64,000 bases of DNA from Edaphobacter bradus. Its GTDB lineage: Bacteria; Acidobacteriota; Terriglobia; Terriglobales; Acidobacteriaceae. This document shows, piece after piece, positions 51,872-60,853 of the stretch. The notes under the pieces were generated by a model that saw nothing but the letters and a program-made list of their open reading frames with translations, made no database searches and was not told the DNA's origin. The stretch is taken from positions 496,001 through 560,000 of the forward strand of contig NZ_JAGSYF010000001.1 in the NCBI RefSeq assembly GCF_025685645.1, written 5' to 3'. Within the stretch, counting starts at the first letter, position 1; every line of letters begins with the position of its first letter. A program made the translations under genes and the position numbers.

Positions 51872-53443
51872 TCACTTGCGGGAGGTGCCATTGACACTCG
51901 TCATCATCGCGCTGTCGGTGCAACTTGCGCTCGGCTGCTCTTGTCCCAGGTGAAGTACTGATCCCGCACACGACGAAGCGTTAAGCTCCGGGTTGGAGAA
52001 CCCTCCAGCCTGGCCGGTGGCATCGATCATCACTTCAGAATCAAGCAGCCCCCGAGCAAAGTTGAAAGGGGATACCGTATACCCATGATCGTTATAGATT
52101 TGAACGTTCCTGATCTGCCAATTCCAGGCCGGAGCTTTTATATCGATGGCCTTGCAGTTCTGGCATTTTCCCGTTTCGACATAAACCTGATCCAACTCAA
52201 TATGGCGCAGTGCCCCAACACCTGTATCGGAGAGAAACGTCCCGCCGTCAGAAATGTTTGCATAGGCATCCCGGATAGCGATCGTGTAGTTCGATTCCGT
52301 TGCGCCCTGATCGAAGACCACCGCTTTCCCGGAGCCGGAAAACGCGCTCCGAGCGCCATTAACGCTCAGCTTCGTCATCGAAGTCGGAGCGGGGACTGCA
52401 ACCGCATACGGAGATTTCAACCCCGGCGTATTCGCTGCCGACAAATATAGCAGGCCTAGATTCCCCGGACCCTGACTCTCGAATTGGCAATCCTTGAAGT
52501 CGGTCTGTTCGTACCCGTAGAGCGCCACGTCATAGGCGCCAAAGCTCAGAAAGAAGTCGTTGTCGAAGATGTGAGCGATCGCAAACGCGGCGTCTGTGGC
52601 GCCCACGCGCGCGCCCAGCACGTTCACCACGGGAGCCATGTCAACAAAACCGCTATACCCTCCAACAAAACCAAGATCCGACACCTGGTTGTAACCGGAG
52701 CCCGAGAGATCTATACCTGTCGTCTGCGCTCCGATGGTCGTGGCTCCGGGATTCGTTACATCAATGGCATAAAGCATCGTCGCACCGTAGCCTTCTCCGT
52801 AGATCTTGATGGAGTTGTTTGTCCAGTTCAGGCCATGATGCAGATATTTGCCGGGAGGGATGTAGAGCGACTTCCCGGATCTTACGGCAGCCGCATAGGC
52901 GTTCTGCAACGCGCGCGTATCGTCATGTGCCCAAATGATCATCGCGCTGGAAGTGTTCGTCGCCGCAGGTCTCGAAAGAACAATATGTTTTGAGTCGATG
53001 AAGGTCGCAATAGAAGCTGTTAGTGTCGCGCGAGACGGGCCCGTACGCTGAACGTAGATCTCTTTGCCAACATCTGTAGCCTTGAAACTCTCTCCGGAGC
53101 AGGAAAGCATCGTTGAATCAGCCGTGGTAGAGCATCCACCGCTGGAAGCCAGGTCGCCATAAGCGCCATAGCACGACCTCGCATCCACCGCTCCTGCCTG
53201 ATTGCATACAAGACTTGCCGCGAAGGCGCCAGTGACGTTGAGGCTTGTTCCCGCTGGTTGCGTAACCGTCTGACTTCCGGATGGAGATTGCAGCACCTGG
53301 CCGCTTTGCGGGCATGCGCTCTTGCCGAGAAGCAACACACAGAAAAAGAAGCAACCCAACCTAAGATAAGTCTTCGAGACTTTCACGTCGAAGCGCCAGT
53401 GGCATAAGGTTCGATACCGGAAGACGACTGGAAAGGCCATCAC
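51872..53443 (-). CDS. secreted protein, right-handed beta-helix (pectate lyase-like) type
   Basis: A protein of up to 523 residues; GTG 53386 (VKVSKTYLRLGCFFFCVLLLG) is an equally good start and places the signal peptide first. The sequence GAYGDLASSGGCSTTADSTML and DDTRALQNAYAAAVRSGKSLYIPPGKYL is the typical opening of parallel beta-helix proteins (Pectate_lyase_3 type). Further turns rich in Gly, Asn and Asp follow. The stretch KCQNCKAIDIKAP and other Cys pairs suggest disulfides. No catalytic motif was identified. It may bind or cleave polysaccharide; substrate unknown. The codon use is less GC-biased than in its neighbours. Confidence 0.78.
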   Translation of the reverse strand: MMAFPVVFRYRTLCHWRFDVKVSKTYLRLGCFFFCVLLLGKSACPQSGQVLQSPSGSQTVTQPAGTSLNVTGAFAASLVCNQAGAVDARSCYGAYGDLASSGGCSTTADSTMLSCSGESFKATDVGKEIYVQRTGPSRATLTASIATFIDSKHIVLSRPAATNTSSAMIIWAHDDTRALQNAYAAAVRSGKSLYIPPGKYLHHGLNWTNNSIKIYGEGYGATMLYAIDVTNPGATTIGAQTTGIDLSGSGYNQVSDLGFVGGYSGFVDMAPVVNVLGARVGATDAAFAIAHIFDNDFFLSFGAYDVALYGYEQTDFKDCQFESQGPGNLGLLYLSAANTPGLKSPYAVAVPAPTSMTKLSVNGARSAFSGSGKAVVFDQGATESNYTIAIRDAYANISDGGTFLSDTGVGALRHIELDQVYVETGKCQNCKAIDIKAPAWNWQIRNVQIYNDHGYTVSPFNFARGLLDSEVMIDATGQAGGFSNPELNASSCAGSVLHLGQEQPSASCTDSAMMTSVNGTSRK

Positions 53444-53776
53444 TAATGATAATTAGGGCATTCGCACGTTAATATGAGGCGCCAAATCCCGACTTGCCCG
53501 AAATGGATCCAAAGCCACCGGATTATGGGTACCCGCCATTGCAGCGCTCGCACTAGAGGAGCGCGTGGCCGCCGAATCCGATGCGGCTGCACGATATGAA
53601 GACGCAATCGCGTTTGCCAAAGCGACATGGCCTTGCAAAAAACATCCCATGAATTGCAAGAAAGCAAGTTCAGACAAATAGAACTTTCTCTGGCTCACGA
53701 GGTGACACAAGCGCACCTGATTTCCACACGCCAGTCTTGACACCCCTGATAACCTTAAATCAGGAGCAACCTTAGA

Positions 53777-53803
53777 AGCCCGGCGACCAGCCGGGCTTTT
53801 TGC
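53777..53803 (+). terminator. rho-independent terminator with no gene upstream
   Basis: AGCCCGGC (53777-53784) pairs perfectly with GCCGGGCT (53790-53797) around GACCA and is followed by five T. The T-tract gives plus-strand direction. The closest upstream plus-strand gene (tdh) ends 2 kb away, so an unannotated transcript should end here. Confidence 0.72.
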
Positions 53804-53940
53804 TTCTACAATGAATGCACGAAAAGTGCGCGAGGAGGTTAGGAATTAAGCCATTTGCTTGGAAGACTTTGCACGCCACCGTGCCCGATTTCCTTGACTT
53901 TTAAGATTTGGCAATGGAATTGCGCGCGAAGTCCAGACCT

Positions 53941-53963
53941 AAAGTATCTACTTTGAATACTTT
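53941..53963. promoter_or_regulatory. dyad near the AIM24 promoter
   Basis: AAAGTAT (53941-53947) and ATACTTT (53957-53963) form a 7-base inverted repeat with a 9-base spacer, 62 bases ahead of the AIM24 start. A weak TTTGAA / TAGAGT promoter with 17-base spacing overlaps it. This could be an operator or chance. Confidence 0.3.
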
Positions 53964-54025
53964 GCGCAGAAAGATAGAGTGGGGGAGTCCACGCTATACT
54001 GCCTTCGTCGCACTAAGGGGAGAAC

Positions 54026-54781
54026 ATGCAACATCGCATCGTCGGCACCACCATGCCCGTCCTTGAGTTTGCCCTCGACCACAACGACGCCATCATCTCC
54101 GAGGCCGGCGAACTCTCCTGGATGAGCCAGTCCATCCAGATGACCACCCACACCCAGCACGCCGGCGGCGGAGGCTTCCTCGGAGCCCTCAAGCGGGTCG
54201 CCGGCGGAGGCTCGCTCTTCATGACCGAGTACCGAGCCTACGGAGCACCCGGCGAGGTCGCCTTCGCCACCCGCGTCCCCGGCCACATCGTCCCGGTCGA
54301 AGTCGCACAGGGGCACGAGTACCTCGTCCACCGCCACGGCTTCCTCTGCGCCACCGCAGACATCGAGCTCGGCCTCGGCTTCCAGCAGTCCCTCGGCGCG
54401 GGTATCTTCGGCGGCGACGGCTTTCGCCTCCAGAAAATCTCCGGGCAGGGGATGGCCTGGCTCGAACTCTCCGGCGAAGTCATCGTCAAAGACCTCGCCC
54501 CCGGCGAGACCCTCCGCGTCCATCCCGGCCACGTCGGAGCCTTCCACGCCAACGTCACATTTCAGATTCAGCGCGTCCCCGGCATCCGCAACATGATCTT
54601 CGGCGGCGACGGCATCTTCCTCGCCGCACTCACCGGCCCAGGTCGCGTCTGGCTCCAGACCCTTCCCATCCAGCGACTCGCCCATCAACTCCAGGAGTAC
54701 CTGAAGGTTGAGCGCGTCGAGCAAAATACTGAAGCCGGAGTCGTAGGCGGCATCGTAGGCTCCATCCTCAAGGGTATGTAG
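54026..54781 (+). CDS. AIM24 family protein
   Basis: A 251-residue protein of the AIM24/TIGR00266 family, a Gly-rich beta-helix fold. AGGGGAG lies just upstream of ATG 54026. The family markers are GGGGFLGALKRVAGGGSLFMTEY, the FGGDGFRLQKISGQGMAWLELSGEV region and GVVGGIVGSILKGM at the end. In yeast the relative is a mitochondrial protein; bacterial roles are unclear. It converges on the ABC ATPase gene. Confidence 0.93.
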   Translation: MQHRIVGTTMPVLEFALDHNDAIISEAGELSWMSQSIQMTTHTQHAGGGGFLGALKRVAGGGSLFMTEYRAYGAPGEVAFATRVPGHIVPVEVAQGHEYLVHRHGFLCATADIELGLGFQQSLGAGIFGGDGFRLQKISGQGMAWLELSGEVIVKDLAPGETLRVHPGHVGAFHANVTFQIQRVPGIRNMIFGGDGIFLAALTGPGRVWLQTLPIQRLAHQLQEYLKVERVEQNTEAGVVGGIVGSILKGM

Positions 54782-54786
54782 CCCCG

Positions 54787-55599
54787 CTACCAGGCGTGAT
54801 GGAAGCCGTCTCTGTGAGTCAGTTGAACCTCAGTTGCGAAGAGATCACTCAGCCGCGAAGCAGTCAGCAACTCGGACTTGGGGCCGTCGGCAACGATGCG
54901 CCCCTCCTTCATCATCAGGATGCGGTCGATCTCAGGGATGATGTCGGAGACGTGATGCGTGATAAGCAGGATGCCGGTTCCTTGTCGCGCAAGGCTCCGG
55001 AGCAGATCGCGAAGATCTTGCTGCGCTGCAAGGTCGAGTGCGTTCGAAGGCTCGTCAAGCAACAGCATCTGCCGGTCGCTCCCAAAGGCACTCGATGAGC
55101 CGACAAGGGCGCGGCCGATCATGATGCGGCGCTGCTGCCCGGCGGACATCTGGCCGACCGGCTTGTCGCGCAGCGGAACGGCATCGATAAGCTCAAGCAC
55201 CTCGTCGGCGCGTGCCTGCATCGCGTCGGTGACCGTAAGGTTGGGCCAGAGCGTGGAACTGGAGAAGAATCCAGTAAGAACGGCGTCACGCCCGGTAGTA
55301 GCTAAGGTGTGACGGCCCGGCAGCTCCGGAGAGACGACGCCGAGCCGCTTCTTCAGCTCGGTGAGATCCCAGCGCTCGCGGCCGAAGATGCTCACTCTCG
55401 TCTCAGACTGGACGATCGGATAACACTCGCAGGTGATGGTTTTGATGAGAGTCGACTTGCCGCAGCCGTTAGGGCCGAGGATGGCGATATGCTCGCCGGC
55501 GTTGACCGAGAGGTTGATGTCATGCAGAACGATGTTGTCGCCTCGGGTAACGTTGACGTTGGAGAGATGCAGAAACGGAGCAGAAGACAGAGAGGCCAT
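54787..55599 (-). CDS. orphan ABC transporter ATP-binding protein
   Basis: A 270-residue ATPase. Walker A is LGPNGCGKST, the signature is MSAGQQRRIMIGRAL, Walker B is MLLLDEPSNALD and the switch His is in LLITHHVSD. It resembles the YlmA/ModF-like group of free-standing ATPases. No permease or binding protein is adjacent. It is divergent from the DoxX gene. Confidence 0.9.
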   Translation of the reverse strand: MASLSSAPFLHLSNVNVTRGDNIVLHDINLSVNAGEHIAILGPNGCGKSTLIKTITCECYPIVQSETRVSIFGRERWDLTELKKRLGVVSPELPGRHTLATTGRDAVLTGFFSSSTLWPNLTVTDAMQARADEVLELIDAVPLRDKPVGQMSAGQQRRIMIGRALVGSSSAFGSDRQMLLLDEPSNALDLAAQQDLRDLLRSLARQGTGILLITHHVSDIIPEIDRILMMKEGRIVADGPKSELLTASRLSDLFATEVQLTHRDGFHHAW

Positions 55600-55682
55600 A
55601 GAGAGAGGATAGCGTGACGTTGAACAACAGTTTCTGTGTAGCGTCGCAGAGTGAGAGCACGTCTAACCTGCAGGAGATGAGG

Positions 55683-56111
55683 ATGCCATTCGAGAGGGAG
55701 AACAGCGACCAGAGGCTCGCTTATGCGTTACTGCGCGCCGTGGCAGGCATGAATCTGTTGATGCACGGACTGAGCCGATGGATTGCGGGGCCAGCCGTGT
55801 TTGCCGGAAAGCTGATGGAGCAGTTCGCGAAGACTCCGCTGCCCGAGTGGAGCGTTCGCGCGTTTGGGCTGATTCTGCCTACCGTCGAGGCACTGCTCGG
55901 CCTGCTGCTGTTGATTGGCCTGCGTACGCGGGCGGCACTGGTCGGTGCGAGCCTGCTGATCCTCGTGCTGACGTTCGGTTCGGCGCTGGCGCGGGACTGG
56001 AACGCAGCGGGGATCCAACTTTTTTACGCGTTGGTCTTCTCCGCGCTGCTCTTTCTGCGCCGCCAGAACAGCTGGTCGCTCGATTCGTTCGTCGAGCAGA
56101 AGAGTGAGTGA
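55683..56111 (+). CDS. DoxX family membrane protein
   Basis: A 142-residue protein with four hydrophobic segments (starting at LAYALLRAVAGMNLLMHGLSR, ending at LFYALVFSALLFL). ATG 55683 is preferred over 55677 because GGAG then lies at a better distance. DoxX-like proteins are linked to quinone or thiol metabolism, but their functions vary. It converges with cydB; the stop codons are 16 bases apart. Confidence 0.85.
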   Translation: MPFERENSDQRLAYALLRAVAGMNLLMHGLSRWIAGPAVFAGKLMEQFAKTPLPEWSVRAFGLILPTVEALLGLLLLIGLRTRAALVGASLLILVLTFGSALARDWNAAGIQLFYALVFSALLFLRRQNSWSLDSFVEQKSE

Positions 56112-56127
56112 GGAACGCCGGTTCCCT

Positions 56128-57177
56128 CTAGTGGCCGCCGTATCCCTGTGCGTGCTCCGGCACCTTGCCCCGGAACAGCCAGTACACAATCGCCGTATAC
56201 GTCAGCGCCAGGAGGATTCCGAACGTCCACCACACCAGCCCCACGTGAAGCGTATGTTCCCCTGAGAGAGCGCGCGCGATCGTGATGTCCTTGCCCTCGC
56301 CACCAACTGCAGGAAGCAGCACCGGATACAGCCCTGCCGCGGCTCCTGCCATCATCGCCGCGAGATAGGCGCTCGATCCTATGAACGCACGAAACTCCCA
56401 GTGCTTCGTTATCGATATTGCAACCATCGCCAGACCGGCGATCACAACGAGAGGCGCCAACCATGCCAGTCCATGCTCGCGATAGTTGTTCAACGAATCT
56501 GGCCGCGCCACGACCGTCGCTGGAACACTCAGCAGCGTGATGATTCCGACGACAGGCAACAGAAGCTTCGCCCATCGCTTCGCGTTGCGGTTTAGCTCAC
56601 CCTCCGCCTTCAGAGCCAGGTACAGAAGGCCATGCAGCGCGAGAGCAAGTAACGCCAGCACGCCACCGAGCACGGTATACCAGTCCAGAATTCCCGGATG
56701 CGGACCGGTCCTCCAGTCCGTCCATAGAGGCAGGAAGAAGGAATCGTCGGCGCCGAGAGGCACTCCGCGCACAACGTTCGCCAGGGCTGCTCCGTAGAAG
56801 ATGGCGAGCAGCGCACTGGAAAGGAAGAAGGTTCCGTCGCAGAAGGTCCTGATGACATTGTCATGCGCATGCCCTCGCAACTCGATGCTCAGCCCCCGCA
56901 GCATCAGCAGCCAGAGCACCATCGTCAGCGGCAGATAGAACCCGCTGAACGACGAGGCGTACAAGAGGGGAAAGGAGAAGAAGAGTGTGCCGCCGCCTGC
57001 GATCAGCCACACCTCGTTGCCGTCCCACACCGGCCCGATCGCGTGCATTGCCTTCTGCTTGTCCTGCTCGGTCCGCGCTACCAGTGGATACACGATTCCC
57101 ACCCCGAGGTCGAAGCCGTCGAGCACCACGTACACCGTCAGCATTCCAGCCACAATCCAGAACCACAGTGCTCCCAT
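56128..57177 (-). CDS. cydB: cytochrome bd ubiquinol oxidase subunit II
   Basis: A 349-residue integral membrane subunit of the bd-type terminal oxidase. The N terminus LWFWIVAGMLTVYVVLDGFDLGVGI with the conserved Asp-Gly-Phe-Asp is diagnostic, as is VWDGNEVWLIAGGGTLFFSFP. Seven to eight hydrophobic segments are present. It lies 11 bases after cydA on the same strand. No cydX is seen downstream before the convergent DoxX gene. Confidence 0.95.
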   Translation of the reverse strand: MGALWFWIVAGMLTVYVVLDGFDLGVGIVYPLVARTEQDKQKAMHAIGPVWDGNEVWLIAGGGTLFFSFPLLYASSFSGFYLPLTMVLWLLMLRGLSIELRGHAHDNVIRTFCDGTFFLSSALLAIFYGAALANVVRGVPLGADDSFFLPLWTDWRTGPHPGILDWYTVLGGVLALLALALHGLLYLALKAEGELNRNAKRWAKLLLPVVGIITLLSVPATVVARPDSLNNYREHGLAWLAPLVVIAGLAMVAISITKHWEFRAFIGSSAYLAAMMAGAAAGLYPVLLPAVGGEGKDITIARALSGEHTLHVGLVWWTFGILLALTYTAIVYWLFRGKVPEHAQGYGGH

Positions 57178-57188
57178 CGATTCTCCTT

Positions 57189-58550
57189 TCAGGCAGTCGT
57201 TAGCGTATGTCCATCCGAGCTGGTGTCAGTCGCTGGAGCCTTCGGGCCCTTCTGGATCGCCGTGTACACCATCACGATCCAGAGGATCGACAGCACCGAG
57301 TACATTCCCAGAAATCCGAGCAGAGTAAATAGACTTGTTCCCGCTCCCACGTGCTTCGAGTACCCCTCCGACGTCCGCATCAGCCCGTATACCAGCCAGG
57401 GCTGGCGGCCAAGCTCAGCGGTCATCCAGCCTGCGGTGTTGGCGATGTAGGGCAGCGGAAAACTCAGCAGAATAGGCCACAGCATCCATCGCGCGGTATA
57501 AAGTCTCCCCTTCCACAGCAAGGCTGCAGCCACGACCATCAGCGCAACGAAATAGGTCCCCAGTCCCGCCATGATGTGGTAGCTGTAGAACAAGAGTGGC
57601 AGGGCAGAGGGCCACCGATCGACAGGGAACTGGTCCAGTCCCTTTACCTCCGCCGCAGTCGTGCCGTAGATCAGGAAGCTCAGAACATTGTTGACGGCCA
57701 ATGGATTGTCGATCCGCTGCCGCTCGATATCGGGTTGTCCCATCAGAACAATCGGCGCGCCTTTCACTGTGTGGAACAGACCCTCCATGCCAGCGATGGC
57801 CGCGGGCTGATGCTTCGCCATGTACTTGCCATGCAGATCGCCTGTCGGGAAGATCTGCGCGACGCAGGAGGCAACGCCTGCGATGACACCCACCTTGACG
57901 AAGATGCGGCCGTACTCGACGTTGTGACCCTGCAGCAGGTACAGCGCGCCGGTCGCGGCCATCACGAAGGCTCCTGTAATGACAGCGCCCGACATGTTAT
58001 GCGCGTACTGGATCCACGCCCACGGATTCATCACCAGACCCCAGAAGCTCGATACCTCGAAGGTGCCGTTCGGCAGCAACCGGTACGCCACGGGATGCTG
58101 CATCCAGGCGTCCGTCACGATAATGAAGAAGCCCGAGATCCATGAGCCAAGAAACACCATCACCGCCGCGCCCAGGTGCGCCAGCCGCGAGAGGCGTTTC
58201 TCTCCGAACAGCAGCAGCCCGAGGAACGCCGACTCGAGGAAGAATGAGAAGACCCCCTCCATCGCCAGCGGCTGCCCAATCACTCCACCGGTTCGCCGCG
58301 AGAACTCCGACCAGTTCGTGCCGAACTGAAACTCCATCGGAATCCCGGTGACCACGCCAATGACAAAGTTCAAGGCGAATATCCGCGCCCAGAACCGCGC
58401 CGAGTCGTCATACCGCTCATCGTGCGCGCGAAGAGCCATGATCTTCAGCACCACAATCAGCAGCGCCAGCCCCATCGTCAATTGCGGGAAGAGATAGTGA
58501 TAGGTGATCGTGAAGGCGAAGTGAATCCGATGAAGCGTCAACGCGTCCAT
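57189..58550 (-). CDS. cydA: cytochrome bd ubiquinol oxidase subunit I
   Basis: A 453-residue subunit carrying the b and d hemes and the quinol site. The first helix contains FTITYHYLFPQLTMG, whose His is the heme b595 ligand region. The conserved GRQPWLVYGLMRTSEG is present. The Q loop between is short, as in non-E. coli-type bd oxidases: VKGAPIVLMGQPDIERQR. High-affinity oxygen use at low oxygen is the family role. It is upstream of cydB and follows a 193-base gap containing a terminator of the arginine operon. Confidence 0.95.
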   Translation of the reverse strand: MDALTLHRIHFAFTITYHYLFPQLTMGLALLIVVLKIMALRAHDERYDDSARFWARIFALNFVIGVVTGIPMEFQFGTNWSEFSRRTGGVIGQPLAMEGVFSFFLESAFLGLLLFGEKRLSRLAHLGAAVMVFLGSWISGFFIIVTDAWMQHPVAYRLLPNGTFEVSSFWGLVMNPWAWIQYAHNMSGAVITGAFVMAATGALYLLQGHNVEYGRIFVKVGVIAGVASCVAQIFPTGDLHGKYMAKHQPAAIAGMEGLFHTVKGAPIVLMGQPDIERQRIDNPLAVNNVLSFLIYGTTAAEVKGLDQFPVDRWPSALPLLFYSYHIMAGLGTYFVALMVVAAALLWKGRLYTARWMLWPILLSFPLPYIANTAGWMTAELGRQPWLVYGLMRTSEGYSKHVGAGTSLFTLLGFLGMYSVLSILWIVMVYTAIQKGPKAPATDTSSDGHTLTTA

Positions 58551-58634
58551 CCAACATCTCCTGACTACGAGTATGCGCTGTGGGCGAACTAAAGTCTCAG
58601 ATCTGTCGTGATTTAGGATCGATAACCGGCTGGA

Positions 58635-58673
58635 AAGGCGCCTCTTGTTCTAACATCGGACAAAAGGCGCCTT
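58635..58673 (-). terminator. hairpin ending the arginine operon
   Basis: AAGGCGCCTCTTGT (58635-58648) pairs with ACAAAAGGCGCCTT (58660-58673) with one mismatch. It sits about 70 bases downstream (minus strand) of the acetyltransferase stop and upstream of cydA. The T run is short. Confidence 0.6.
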
Positions 58674-58743
58674 CATGACGCTCTGCTTGGCATCAAGTCT
58701 TGTTAAGGCCTGATTGTGGGTGATTGCAAGTCAGGATCGAACA

Positions 58744-59361
58744 TTATTTTCTGTGCTCATCGGCAGGCGGAACAGGCGCGGCCGCGATTGAGCCTGCCTG
58801 CAGCTTCACCAGTTCGGGCCTGGGAAACTTGCTTGGGCCGAGGACCGCAATCTTGGGGACTGGCCCGCGGGCCATAGCGACCTCATCGCACGCGTACAGC
58901 CGAGGGCAGGTCTGGCAGTCTTTGTAGATCTTGTCGGGCAGCGTTGTCCGATCGACGACGCGAAAGCCGAAATGGAAGAAGAAGTCCGGGATGCGTGTGA
59001 AGAGGCAGACGCAGGTGACACCCTGCTCCTCGGCTTCCTCGATCAGCGCACGCAGCACCCTACCGCCCGCTCCCTGTCCCTTGGCTTCGGGCTTGACGAC
59101 GATGGAGCGAACTTCGGCTAGGTGCGGTCCATACAGATGCAGCGCGCCGCAACCCAGAAAGACGCCGCTCTCACTCTCTGCGATGGTAAAGTCACGGACG
59201 TTCTCGCATATCTCAGCGTAGCTCCGGCGCAGCAGCGTACCGTCGCTTGAGAGCGAGTTGACCAGCTCGAAGATGTTCACCGCATCAGGCAGCCTAGCCT
59301 TGCGAACCGTGGCCCCGCCCACACGCGGCCGCGAGGATGAGGTCGATTCGCTTACAGGCAT
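58744..59361 (-). CDS. N-acetyltransferase (GNAT), likely N-acetylglutamate synthase
   Basis: A 205-residue GNAT enzyme. I start at ATG 59361, 10 bases after argH; the open frame to 59589 would overlap argH. RSIVVKPEAKGQGAGGRVLRAL is the acetyl-CoA loop, and TLLRRSYAEICENVRDF and FFHFGFRVVDRTTLPDKIY resemble short ArgA-type N-acetylglutamate synthases (like Mycobacterium Rv2747). Its position as last gene after argD-F-G-H supports the first step of arginine synthesis. A KDCQTCPRLYACDE Cys cluster is typical of this subgroup. The C-terminal 40 residues are Pro/Ala-rich. Confidence 0.87.
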   Translation of the reverse strand: MPVSESTSSSRPRVGGATVRKARLPDAVNIFELVNSLSSDGTLLRRSYAEICENVRDFTIAESESGVFLGCGALHLYGPHLAEVRSIVVKPEAKGQGAGGRVLRALIEEAEEQGVTCVCLFTRIPDFFFHFGFRVVDRTTLPDKIYKDCQTCPRLYACDEVAMARGPVPKIAVLGPSKFPRPELVKLQAGSIAAAPVPPADEHRK

Positions 59362-59371
59362 CAGGGAAGAG

Positions 59372-60853
59372 TTAGACACTGACAGTACGCTCCACCGGTA
59401 GTTTCGCAGACTTTTTAGATGCAAGCACGGCTGCGTCGGACACAACGCGTCGGGAGGCATCTTCGATGGCACTCTTGACGCGACTGCGCGCCGTGCCGCC
59501 GATAACGTCGTGGCAGTCCAGCGTGGCTTCCAACGTAACGGCGTCGAAGAAGTCCGCTTCGAACTCATCGCCGAAGCCGCGCAGCTCATCGAGCGTCAGT
59601 TCGTTGAGTTCGCGGCCAGACTCAAGCCCCAGACGCACGGCCTGGCCGATCTTCTCGTGCGCCTTGCGGAAGGGAACTCCCTTGTGCGTCAGGTAAGTGG
59701 CGGCAGCCATGGCGTTCAGGTAGCCCTTCTGAGCGGCAGCGTTCATCGCGTCGAGGCGGAAGCGCAGAGCCTGCGTAAAGTCGGGCAGAACCGCGAGGAT
59801 GCCGCTGATCGTATCGGCGGCGTCGAAAACCGGTTCCTGGCCCTCCTGTAGGTCCTTGTTGTAGGCAAGCGGGAGTCCCTTGAGGATCGTGGCCAGCGTG
59901 ATCGCTGTGCCCTGCAGACGACCCGATTTGCCGCGGATCAACTCCGTCAAATCGGGGTTCTTCTTCTGCGGCATGGCGCTCGAGCCCGTCGAGAAGCGCT
60001 CGGGCAGATCGAGGAAGCCGAACTCTGCCGTCGAGTGGAGCGTCAGCTCTTCGGCGAAGCGCGAGATGTGCAGTCCGAGCGTCGCCAGTGCCTGGGTAAA
60101 CTCGATGGCGAAGTCGCGATCGCTGGTCGCGTCCATGCTGTTTGGCGTGGGCGCTTCGAAGCTGAGGGCCTCAGCCGCAATATTGCGATCAAGAGCCAGC
60201 GTCGCTCCGGCAATCGCTCCTGAGCCGAGCGGGCAGAGATTCATGCGCTTGCGGCAATCCAGCAGGCGGCTGAAGTCTCGCTCGAGCATTGAAACGTACG
60301 CCAGTAGCCAGTGCGCGACCAGCACCGGCTCGGCCCGTTGCAGATGCGTGTAGGAAGGCATCACAGAATTGTCCGCAACGCGCGCTTGCTCGATCAGCGC
60401 CTTGCGCCATTCGATCAAGCCGCCAAGCGTTTCGTCGATGGCGTCGCGCACAAAGAGGCGCATGTCGGTCGCAATCTGCTCGTTGCGGCTGCGTCCAGTG
60501 TGCAGCTTCAGAGCGAGATCGCCGATGAGCTTCGTGAGCGTGAGCTCGACGAAGTGGTGGATATCTTCGGCCTGTGGGTTGAGAGCCACAATAGCGGCGT
60601 CAGTAGAGAGAGCCTCGCCGGCAGTGGACCTTGCTGCCTCTGTCGCAGATGGAATCACTCTGTCGAGGCCGTCGAGCATCGCAGCAAGCTCGGCGTCACT
60701 CAGGATGCCCGCCGCGGCGATCATGCGCGCGTGCGCCTTCGAGGCGGCTACCTCCTGGGGGAGGAGCCGCACATCGAAGGGAAACGAACGCTGCCAGGCC
60801 TCAAAGCGAGGGTCGAGCGGTTCGCGGAACCGCCCGGACCACATCTTGCTCAC
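59372..60853 (-). CDS. argH: argininosuccinate lyase
   Basis: The last arginine step: splits argininosuccinate into arginine and fumarate. The N terminus is MSKMWSGRFREPLDP. The signature loop is GSSAMPQKKNPDLTELIRGKSG, with the catalytic Ser. DIHHFVELTLTKLIGD and TGRSRNEQIATDMRL are also typical. At 493 residues it is normal plus a short C-terminal tail. The start codon overlaps the argG stop (ATGA). Confidence 0.96.
   Translation of the reverse strand: MSKMWSGRFREPLDPRFEAWQRSFPFDVRLLPQEVAASKAHARMIAAAGILSDAELAAMLDGLDRVIPSATEAARSTAGEALSTDAAIVALNPQAEDIHHFVELTLTKLIGDLALKLHTGRSRNEQIATDMRLFVRDAIDETLGGLIEWRKALIEQARVADNSVMPSYTHLQRAEPVLVAHWLLAYVSMLERDFSRLLDCRKRMNLCPLGSGAIAGATLALDRNIAAEALSFEAPTPNSMDATSDRDFAIEFTQALATLGLHISRFAEELTLHSTAEFGFLDLPERFSTGSSAMPQKKNPDLTELIRGKSGRLQGTAITLATILKGLPLAYNKDLQEGQEPVFDAADTISGILAVLPDFTQALRFRLDAMNAAAQKGYLNAMAAATYLTHKGVPFRKAHEKIGQAVRLGLESGRELNELTLDELRGFGDEFEADFFDAVTLEATLDCHDVIGGTARSRVKSAIEDASRRVVSDAAVLASKKSAKLPVERTVSV

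Larger units (their letters stand above)
53444..54025. other. gene-free region ahead of the AIM24 gene
   Basis: The 582 bases contain a minus-strand open frame (53453-53743) with no family resemblance and a GTG start, which I do not accept as a gene. A plus-strand terminator lies at 53777 without an upstream gene. A dyad at 53941-53963 is close to the AIM24 start. Between them the sequence is AT-richer (around 53860-53960) and probably holds promoter elements, but no firm -35/-10 pair was identified. Confidence 0.5.

Noticed and set aside
53453-53743. 96-codon minus-strand open frame starting at GTG
   Set aside because: It has an Ala/Ser-rich composition, no family and no conserved-looking segments. 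It lies next to the orphan plus-strand terminator.
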